From NCBI GenBank assembly GCA_016234985.1, contig JACRNK010000095.1:1-12430 (forward strand): DNA of 12,430 nucleotides. The letters run 5' to 3'. Of the stretch, positions 5,332 to 11,519 are shown piece after piece. The notes below the pieces were generated by a model. It was given only the letters and a program-made list of their open reading frames with translations, did no database searches and was not told the origin of the DNA. The position numbers were made by a program, and so were the translations under genes. Position 1 is the first letter of the stretch. Every line of letters begins with the position of its first letter. Source of the DNA: Deltaproteobacteria bacterium. GTDB taxonomy: Bacteria; Desulfobacterota; GWC2-55-46; UBA9637.

Positions 5332-8126
5332 TTTTTCGCCAACGCATCCACCCAGACCATGCGCGGATTCAGGGACACCATGCCGCCGTTCATTTCTATG
5401 CACCGGTCACAGAGCAGTTTGCGCAGGCGGGACAAGGTCATCTTGAAGTTATTGTGCGCCATATCGCCGTCAACATCAGGCCAGAGCTTGTCCGCTATTT
5501 TTTCCACAGGCACATCCTCACCGCCGAATGCAATAATCGCCTTGAGCATCTCCAGCGGTTTTTTCTGAACCTTTCCTGAAAACTCTACAGGCTTGCCGTC
5601 TATCCATATCTCGAATTTTCCGAGGGTGTAAATCTTGACGGGATAAGGCCAGTTTTCCAAATGTGGTGCGGATTGATGCGGCGTCAGCTTTCTCTTGCGG
5701 ATAAGCATTTTGACATATTCCGTCTCAACCCCATGCTCCAGAGCCTTTGCGCAAAGCTCTGACATAGCCGCGGGCTGCCACCACATGAAATGCAGATAAC
5801 CCCGTTTCCTTCCTATGACCATCGCGTGTTTGAGCGATTTTATGCCTGCTTTTTCATTTCCGGCATAAAAAGAAAACCGGGCTTCAGCCAGCATACAGGA
5901 AAATTTTAAGATATCGCTGTTCATTTGTCCGGCGGTCTTGCAGGCCTTTTCCAGATACGTTCCGGCAAGATTGAGCTCGCTTTGCATGAACATGATCTCT
6001 ACCATACCGAGATGCCATATTGCCTCATGGTAGCTGAGAGACAGCCTCTTTACAGCAGAGGAGGCTGTTTCCATGTGGCTTAAGGCGAGAGGGAGGTTGC
6101 TTGTAATCATCGCATGCCATGCCGAAAGCTCGTGGAAATAAATAATATCAAGCGATTTTGCTCCCTTCATAGAGGCTGCCGCCTGTTGAAGCATTGTTTT
6201 CGCTGCCGCTGTATCGCCTGCTGCCATAGCCCCTTCTATGCCGTAGTTAAGCAGCATGTTGTCCCATACATGCACGCCGTTTTTTTCGCCTGTCTGCAAT
6301 CCTTCATGTACGGCTTTTTTGCAGCTTTCCGGCTGAACGGTAAGCCAGCAGTGCAGAGCCTCAAGCAGCTTTATGGTGATTATGAGAAGGGGAGAGGTAT
6401 TAGAAGAAGCAATCTCTTTCCTCAGCTCTTCAATCAAAATCCCGTTTTTTTGAAAATCGCCTGTCCATACATTATGAACGGCTGTATAAAAGCCTGTGTT
6501 TACCCGAAGGCTTATGTCGCTGCTCTCCTTTGCAATCGCCCATGCCCGCTCCGCCCATCTATATGTCTCAGGCCGCCCTGTCTGCCAGAGAACCAGAGAG
6601 ACAAACATGCTGAAAGTTACTCTGGCCTCTATTTCCTTTGAAGGAAATGACGGATACTGCTTCATAAGCTCATTCAATATGGGTATCCAATGTTCAAGGG
6701 GAGTCAGGTTCTCTCTTTCGTAGGGGAAGGTGTTTACAATGCTGCACCAGGTCAGAAACAATCCCGCCGCATCCTTTTGCCGCTTAAACAGACCGAATGC
6801 CTGTTCGGAATATGAGCGGCTTTCTTCCTGATTAAACGGCAGACGGCAGACGCCGAGCCAATAGAGAAGCCACGGGGCGCTGCTCAACAGGTCTTTTGGA
6901 AGGTTCATTATCCATTCCTCAATGACTTTGTATCTTCCCTGCATTGAAAGAAATTTGGCGTGCTTCAGGACGAGATTGACAAGCCCGTCCCAGTCTCCGG
7001 CGTCTTTGAATAACTCAAAGGCGTCTTCATGCTTTTCAGACTCAGACAGGATTTGCGCTGCCTTTATCTGCAAGTCCTTCTTTTCAGGCTGAGTGAGTAA
7101 ATCTTTTATTCTGGACAGGAGAAACTCGCGGAAAAGCGGATGATACTGATATGTTGGGTTTAAAAGATTGCGTTTTTCGGTAAAACAGTTTCCGCGGCTC
7201 ATGTCCGATAGAAGTTGCCCGGCATTGTTTAATCCTGTCAACCTTTCAGCCGTTGAGGAATCTATGCTCGGCAATATTGATGTTTTGAGGAGAAACCCTT
7301 TTGCGCCGTCATCAAGTTTTTTTAATATTTCCGAATCAAAATAATCAAAGACCGTATCCATGGTAATATTTTTTATTGAGACAGCAGCGTCAATTTTTCC
7401 TTTTCTAATCGGCTCAAGCATAAGATGCACGCCCGCTGCCCATCCGTTTGTCTTGCGGTAAATCTCATCGCATGCCTCTTCCGAGTATTTCCCCATGATG
7501 CCGTAAAGCCGCATTATGCCCAAGGTCTCGTCAGGAGTCAGATAAAGTTTCTCCTGATCCAATATTTCCATCAGATTATTTGCCCTCAGCCGCGCGAATG
7601 CGGGAGGCGGCGTATTTCTGCTCAAAAATACAATACTTACGCCCTCCGGGAGCATCTCAAGACTGCCAAGGATTATCTCGTGGAGTTGTGAGTTGACAGA
7701 CGCCTCGTGATAATCATCAAATACAAGACAGGCTGGGCGCTTTAATCTGCCGTAAACCTCTTCAAAATATCGGCGTGTAAAAGCAGAGACGCCTTGTCTG
7801 TATTCAGGGGTTAAGCACGGCATGGGCTTTTTCTTGAGAGGCGCCGCCTTTTTAACGGCAAGGCCCATGTAATAGAAAAAAGTGGCTATATCATCATCGC
7901 CGCTGTCTACCGAATACCACAAACAGGGCAGGTTGCGCGCATGAAGATAGCTTGACAGCAATGTGGTCTTGCCTGAACCGGCCGACGCCGATAGATAGAG
8001 GACAGAATGGCGGCTGCGGCTCTTGTCTAAAACGGCAAAGAGCCTCTTTCGTGTTAAGATTTTAAAGTATAGCGGACGGGTTATTTTAGCAAAAGAAGAG
8101 AGAAGCTGCTTCACAGATTGTCCCAT
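5328..8126 (-). CDS. MalT-like STAND ATPase transcriptional regulator with SARP/OmpR-type DNA-binding domain
   Basis: The product is 932 residues. The N-terminal ATPase has Walker A SASAGSGKTTLL (46-57, K53, T54) and a Walker B with the MalT-type VFDDYH (135-140, D137/D138). A winged-helix/arm region follows to about 340. Helical TPR-like repeats, probably ligand sensing, fill about 340-780. A C-terminal winged helix of the Trans_reg_C/SARP type (about 827-925) includes TLGKFEIWIDGKPVEF and SRLRKLL. Such proteins bind ATP and an inducer, oligomerise and activate transcription. Relatives usually continue after the VWVD stretch into a BTAD domain. This one stops seven residues past VWV, at a stop inside a palindromic repeat, so it may be truncated. 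The ATG has no clear ribosome binding site. It starts 24 bases after the SCO stop and so may be the last gene of the oxidase operon. Confidence 0.88.
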   Translation of the reverse strand: MGQSVKQLLSSFAKITRPLYFKILTRKRLFAVLDKSRSRHSVLYLSASAGSGKTTLLSSYLHARNLPCLWYSVDSGDDDIATFFYYMGLAVKKAAPLKKKPMPCLTPEYRQGVSAFTRRYFEEVYGRLKRPACLVFDDYHEASVNSQLHEIILGSLEMLPEGVSIVFLSRNTPPPAFARLRANNLMEILDQEKLYLTPDETLGIMRLYGIMGKYSEEACDEIYRKTNGWAAGVHLMLEPIRKGKIDAAVSIKNITMDTVFDYFDSEILKKLDDGAKGFLLKTSILPSIDSSTAERLTGLNNAGQLLSDMSRGNCFTEKRNLLNPTYQYHPLFREFLLSRIKDLLTQPEKKDLQIKAAQILSESEKHEDAFELFKDAGDWDGLVNLVLKHAKFLSMQGRYKVIEEWIMNLPKDLLSSAPWLLYWLGVCRLPFNQEESRSYSEQAFGLFKRQKDAAGLFLTWCSIVNTFPYERENLTPLEHWIPILNELMKQYPSFPSKEIEARVTFSMFVSLVLWQTGRPETYRWAERAWAIAKESSDISLRVNTGFYTAVHNVWTGDFQKNGILIEELRKEIASSNTSPLLIITIKLLEALHCWLTVQPESCKKAVHEGLQTGEKNGVHVWDNMLLNYGIEGAMAAGDTAAAKTMLQQAAASMKGAKSLDIIYFHELSAWHAMITSNLPLALSHMETASSAVKRLSLSYHEAIWHLGMVEIMFMQSELNLAGTYLEKACKTAGQMNSDILKFSCMLAEARFSFYAGNEKAGIKSLKHAMVIGRKRGYLHFMWWQPAAMSELCAKALEHGVETEYVKMLIRKRKLTPHQSAPHLENWPYPVKIYTLGKFEIWIDGKPVEFSGKVQKKPLEMLKAIIAFGGEDVPVEKIADKLWPDVDGDMAHNNFKMTLSRLRKLLCDRCIEMNGGMVSLNPRMVWVDALAKK

Positions 8127-8150
8127 AGTGAGAGAAAATTTAATGGTGAG

Positions 8151-8996
8151 TTACAGGCATATATGCCCTGACCGTTTTACGAAGAACGATTTTATGTCAC
8201 TTCCCCAAACAAAAAAGATTGCTGAAAAAATGACTATTGCCTCAAGCATGGTTCCTATTAAGAACGGATAATCAAGTTTATACTGCCCTGTCTTTTCATC
8301 ATACTTGTAACAGAAAAGCACTATCCTGTCTATAATGCCCCTGTCTGCATGGCCGGAAGATTTGGCGTAATACGGCTTTCCTGCCTCTGCCTGATAAACC
8401 GGCGACAGTATCTCCTCCGGCTTAAAATCAATGCCATAGACATGCCCGTATATCATGCCGTTTGCATCAATAATGCTTACCACATTCAGATGGTCAAATC
8501 CGCCGTCTGTTTTCTTATAATAGAACCCAATATCCTTTGCTAATTTTTCAATTGTTTCTTTATCTGCGGCGGCAAACTTCCAGTTCTTAAAATTATCCGT
8601 AAAATTTCCTCCATATTCTCTCATCCTCTGGGGTGTATCGCTCTCAGCATCAAATCCGATGGTTATTGCATTAAATTTTGAGCCGAAATCCTTGCCAGCC
8701 TCTTTAACGGCATTTTTAAAATTCATTGTTATGGCTGGGCAGATGTGGCCGCACTTTGTGTATATAAGGCTTATTATGAATGGCTTGCCTGAAGCAAACT
8801 CCTTAAGCTTGAATCTCTTGCCATCCTGATCTATGAAGGAATAGTCGCCTATCGCTTTTCCAATGGCATTGTTTGATAGATTGAAGGCTGCTTGCTCTTC
8901 TTGCGGGGATAGAGAGGCGTGGGATTGTAAGCAGTAAGCAGTAAGCAGTAAGCAGAAGAGCAGGGTAAATAAGAAAGTTTTTTGAAAAGTATTCAT
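8151..8996 (-). CDS. SCO1/SenC/PrrC-family copper chaperone
   Basis: The product is 281 residues. A signal peptide or N-terminal anchor (1-27) leads into a thioredoxin-like domain. The copper-binding CxxxC is C82/C86 in YTKCGHICP, and the third ligand is H169 in FDHLNVVSIID. A C-terminal membrane helix (about 250-268) ends in a basic tail, an arrangement seen in several bacterial SCO proteins. SCO proteins deliver copper to, or reduce, the CuA centre of cytochrome oxidase, acting on the outer face of the membrane. I chose the ATG at 8996, which gives a proper signal peptide and lies 16 bases after ctaB. A TTG at 9026 would overlap ctaB. No strong ribosome binding site is seen. Four heptamer copies encode part of the signal peptide. 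Confidence 0.88.
   Translation of the reverse strand: MNTFQKTFLFTLLFCLLLTAYCLQSHASLSPQEEQAAFNLSNNAIGKAIGDYSFIDQDGKRFKLKEFASGKPFIISLIYTKCGHICPAITMNFKNAVKEAGKDFGSKFNAITIGFDAESDTPQRMREYGGNFTDNFKNWKFAAADKETIEKLAKDIGFYYKKTDGGFDHLNVVSIIDANGMIYGHVYGIDFKPEEILSPVYQAEAGKPYYAKSSGHADRGIIDRIVLFCYKYDEKTGQYKLDYPFLIGTMLEAIVIFSAIFFVWGSDIKSFFVKRSGHICL
8927..8954. repeat. Four tandem heptamers (GTAAGCA)x4 in the SCO signal peptide
   Basis: GTAAGCA repeats four times without a mismatch. On the coding strand it reads TGCTTAC, which in any frame cycles Cys-Leu-Leu-Leu-Thr-Ala-Tyr, so every phase is open and hydrophobic. Loss or gain of one unit would shift the downstream frame. Confidence 0.9.
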
Positions 8997-9012
8997 ACTA
9001 TTTGCAGGCAAA

Positions 9013-9765
9013 CTACCTAATGGCAATATCTATAATAACAGCCAAAAACAGCGCTCCAAGATAGACCATGGATGCCTTAAAGTTTTTATATGCAATCTCT
9101 TTTGTAGTGCTTTTTATAAGCTGGATGTTTCTGATGATAAAGAATTTGGAATCTCCTATTACAACAGGGAGCATGGGAATGCCTGCCTTTGCGTATTCCT
9201 CTTTATGGACTATGGCAAAACTCCAGAAATGGGACGGCGTCCAGAAAAACATTGTTATAGCCAGCAGGACAGGCAGCATACAAAGTTCCGGGGCGGCAGA
9301 CGCCCCTCCGGCAAGCACGGCGAAACTGCCGGCCAATCCTCCTATTATTATGTTTAGCCAACTCTTTCTCTTAAGCCATGCAGTATAAATTACCGCATAT
9401 ACCAAAGCCCCAAGAAACAGGTGCAGGCTTACCATGTAATTAAGGGCATTAAATGAGACAAGGATGGCGGCGATAAAAAGAACGGCTGCTATGAGCAGGG
9501 TCTTTTTTGAGCTATCTATGCTGCCTGAAGGTATGGGTCTTTTTTGCGTCCGTTTCATGACTGCGTCTATGTCCATGTCAAAATAGTGGTTAAAGGCGCT
9601 TGCGCTTGCAGAGGCCGTCATTGTGGCAATAATTAAAAAGAGAATGTTCGTTATTGAGATATTTGCCGACGCTGTGGAGATTAGCCCGACAACGGCGCTG
9701 AATGTAATCAGCGAGCATATCCTGATTTTAAAGAGAGGAAGATAATCTTTTAGAGCTGTCTGCAT
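9013..9765 (-). CDS. ctaB: Protoheme IX farnesyltransferase (heme O synthase), short form
   Basis: The product is 250 residues of the UbiA prenyltransferase family, converting heme B to heme O in the membrane for heme-copper oxidases. The prenyl-diphosphate/Mg site is N59-x3-D63-x3-D67, followed by KRTQKRPIPSG. SHFWSFAI and YAKAGIPMLPVV are typical CtaB/CyoE stretches. The usual family length is about 280-300. Here PVVIG (to 204) is followed by only about 22 residues before the C-terminal NFKASMVYLGALF, where CyoE has about 70. About two membrane helices therefore appear deleted in frame. AAGGAG seven bases before the ATG supports the start. It lies 14 bases downstream of the oxidase paralog and 16 upstream of SCO, clearly one operon. 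Confidence 0.87.
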   Translation of the reverse strand: MQTALKDYLPLFKIRICSLITFSAVVGLISTASANISITNILFLIIATMTASASASAFNHYFDMDIDAVMKRTQKRPIPSGSIDSSKKTLLIAAVLFIAAILVSFNALNYMVSLHLFLGALVYAVIYTAWLKRKSWLNIIIGGLAGSFAVLAGGASAAPELCMLPVLLAITMFFWTPSHFWSFAIVHKEEYAKAGIPMLPVVIGDSKFFIIRNIQLIKSTTKEIAYKNFKASMVYLGALFLAVIIDIAIR

Positions 9766-9779
9766 AAAATTTCTCCTTT

Positions 9780-11249
9780 TTAGCTATTGGATTCGGTTCC
9801 TATATTTCCAACATCAACAAGTTGAAGGATTTTCTTTGGCCCTGCAAGAGACAAGATAGAATTTACAACAAATATAATGCCGCCTGTAATGGCTATAAGT
9901 CCGCCGACGCCTACGACGACCATGCCTATAATTTTTGTAATATCATCAAGGTTCTGGGCGGCGCCGAAGGTCTTTCGCTGCACGCCGTGCGAGCCTGCCA
10001 GAAACATTCCTATGACAAAAAGCGTCTGCCCTGCGCCGTAAATATACGGCTGAACCCTTGCCAATCTTAAACTGTAAATATCCCTCTTCAGGAGATAAAG
10101 AATATGATTTGTAAGTCCCATGAATGCAAGCGTAACCCCCCCTATCACCCCGTGATAATGCGACGGGATCTTTGTGTTGGAGCCGTGTATCATCAAGGCT
10201 ATAAAACCGCCGAATGCAAAAACCGCCATTGATATGACCAGTGATGAAAACAAGGGGTCATTCCATGGAAGTTTGCCATTGTCTTTTGAATCCTCCCCCT
10301 GTCCCCCTCCAGAGGGGGATAGGGGGAGGATAGCAAATAAAACAGTTATTGCAAAAATCCCTGTAGACGGCCCGAGGCCGTATTGCATAAGTGATGTAAA
10401 TGCATCTTTATATTGCTGGCTTGCAGTATCATAAATAAAATAGATGAACGGGGCAGGCAGTATGAAGAGGAGATAAATTACATAAAGAACCTTTGCATAA
10501 CTCTCTTTTATGGGAAATTTTTTAAATATAACACTGGATAGAAAGAGCCATGCAGTAACCATTGCGATAGTATTCGCAAATTGTAGTATGTGTCCGCCTC
10601 CCCAGAAAAGCGTTTCAAAATCCAATAATATCTTGGCGGATGGCGCCAACGTTTGAAAATAGTAAGAAAGCGCAAAGCATATTATCGCAGTTAAAACGGC
10701 TATGCCTGATATAAGCATGCCGAATGTCAATAAGGGAAAACGGCCTGTATATGTCTTCTCCTTCCGCGCCTTCCACACTGTCAAAAATGTATTTATCAAA
10801 GTAATAAAAATACCGGCAGCCAGGACAATAAGCGCCATGTAGAATACCGGGTGGGTCAGCACAGGCACATAGTTTATAAATAGAGGAATGCCGAGGGCAA
10901 AGAGCGCGGCAATTATTACAAGCAACGTGCCGCTTACAGAAAGCCAGAAGCCCAGCCATGAGAGAGACATGCTAAAAGGTTTTGCATTTAAAAATTTAGT
11001 TGTTGAAAGCGTCCACAAAACACCCTGAAATGCCAGAAACCATATTACGACAGACAAAATAACATGCCCCACAAGGGCGACACGGATGTAATCATGTGTC
11101 GGGAAAATATTCTGGATGCCGGGAGTCCGGGACATGGCCACAAGGAATGCGAATATGCCTGCAAAAATAAGCGACGATACGGCAAAGGAGAGCCATGCAT
11201 AAACAAGTTTTTCGCTATCCCTGTCAAGTTTTTGATTGATAAAATCCAT
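9780..11249 (-). CDS. Heme-copper oxidase subunit I-like paralog lacking the His-His copper pair
   Basis: The product is 489 residues with about 12 membrane helices. Heme and copper landmarks of subunit I are partly present: H52/H62 in the helix II region, H220 in FWGGGHILQ (helix VI copper His position), and the H-x-H pair H364/H366 in PSHYHGVIGGVTLAFMG. LPWNDPLF and GVQRKTFG align with the B-type oxidase next door. Where that protein has EHHILVDP, this one has LPAPFIYFIYD, so the two helix VII copper ligands are missing. It may carry hemes but no CuB, acting as an electron-transfer or structural partner rather than an oxygen-reducing subunit. A 40-base palindrome adds a Gly/Pro/Ser-rich loop (about 308-321). 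The ATG lacks a ribosome binding site. A REPIN-like repeat lies just upstream. Confidence 0.75.
   Translation of the reverse strand: MDFINQKLDRDSEKLVYAWLSFAVSSLIFAGIFAFLVAMSRTPGIQNIFPTHDYIRVALVGHVILSVVIWFLAFQGVLWTLSTTKFLNAKPFSMSLSWLGFWLSVSGTLLVIIAALFALGIPLFINYVPVLTHPVFYMALIVLAAGIFITLINTFLTVWKARKEKTYTGRFPLLTFGMLISGIAVLTAIICFALSYYFQTLAPSAKILLDFETLFWGGGHILQFANTIAMVTAWLFLSSVIFKKFPIKESYAKVLYVIYLLFILPAPFIYFIYDTASQQYKDAFTSLMQYGLGPSTGIFAITVLFAILPLSPSGGGQGEDSKDNGKLPWNDPLFSSLVISMAVFAFGGFIALMIHGSNTKIPSHYHGVIGGVTLAFMGLTNHILYLLKRDIYSLRLARVQPYIYGAGQTLFVIGMFLAGSHGVQRKTFGAAQNLDDITKIIGMVVVGVGGLIAITGGIIFVVNSILSLAGPKKILQLVDVGNIGTESNS
10291..10330. repeat. 40-base palindrome inside a coding sequence
   Basis: Bases 10291-10310 (TCCTCCCCCTGTCCCCCTCC) and 10311-10330 are inverted copies, matching at 18 of 20 positions. 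The palindrome lies in frame in the oxidase paralog and encodes a low-complexity loop, LPLSPSGGGQGED, between predicted membrane helices. It is strongly biased to C on one strand and G on the other, unlike the surrounding gene. Confidence 0.85.
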
Positions 11250-11253
11250 AAAA

Positions 11254-11315
11254 ATGAGCGGTAGGAGCCATCTCCTGATGGCGATTATCGCCGACAGAGT
11301 CGGCTCCTACCTCAT
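11254..11315. repeat. REPIN-like palindromic doublet
   Basis: Outer arms GTAGGAGCC (11261-11269) and GGCTCCTAC (11302-11310) are perfect inverted copies, extended by ATGAG (11254-11258) and CTCAT (11311-11315) with a two-base bulge. Each half holds its own hairpin: CCATC-TCCT-GATGG (11268-11281) and GCCGAC-AGA-GTCGGC (11290-11304). The centre GCGATTATCGC is also a dyad. This inverted pair of GTAGGAG-type hairpins is the layout of REP doublets (REPINs) known from other bacteria. Confidence 0.85.
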
Positions 11316-11334
11316 CGCCTCTTGCCTGTATTTG

Positions 11335-11366
11335 CCCCGTTAGAAAAACGTGACTTTCTAACGGGG
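11335..11366. terminator. Strong hairpin, possible intra-operon terminator or processing site
   Basis: CCCCGTTAGAAA (11335-11346) and TTTCTAACGGGG (11355-11366) form a perfect 12-base stem with the loop AACGTGAC. It starts two bases after the stop of the subunit IIa-like gene and lies ahead of the oxidase paralog. Neither flank has a long T-run, so it may be a partial terminator, an mRNA-stabilising end or another repeat family. Confidence 0.55.
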
Positions 11367-11367
11367 T

Positions 11368-11496
11368 TTACCTAAGCTCCCACAAACTTGCTAAATATTT
11401 GTAATTTAAAAAGTAGATTATAATAAATGTAGCCAGGAATATGATGGCAATGGCAAATGTGCCAGGCGCCCCAAATCCTTCATTGTTGTCTGACAT
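11368..11496 (-). CDS. Small subunit IIa-like membrane peptide of a B-type oxidase
   Basis: This 42-residue open frame begins ATG at 11496 with AAGGAGGG about eight bases upstream. It reads MSDNNEGFGAPGTFAIAI, then a single membrane helix (about 14-30) rich in Ile/Phe/Leu, and ends in a short basic-aromatic tail (NYKYLASLWELR). Ba3-type oxidases carry a tiny one-helix subunit IIa, often with a Pro/Gly-Thr just before the helix. Size, topology, motif and location 23 bases after a B-type subunit I gene all fit. It would pack against subunit I in the membrane. The assignment is structural; the sequence is too short to be certain. Confidence 0.7.
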   Translation of the reverse strand: MSDNNEGFGAPGTFAIAIIFLATFIIIYFLNYKYLASLWELR

Positions 11497-11519
11497 GATT
11501 TTAACCCTCCTTATTTAAG

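Noticed and set aside
5158..5403. 81-codon minus-strand frame after the regulator, as a remnant of a lost BTAD domain
   Set aside because: Its translation has no BTAD-like helices and it runs through the GTAGGGG repeat, so it is not a remnant.
6114..6641. 175-codon open frame on the plus strand
   Set aside because: It is antisense to the TPR region of the large STAND regulator, with no domain and an abnormal Cys-rich composition.
8156..8167. Perfect palindrome GGCATATATGCC just before the STAND regulator
   Set aside because: It lies within the last codons of the SCO gene, is only 12 bases and has no nearby promoter. Chance cannot be excluded.
8927..8954. Tandem repeats as a CRISPR-like array
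   Set aside because: The units are 7 bases, contiguous without spacers, and lie inside a coding sequence.
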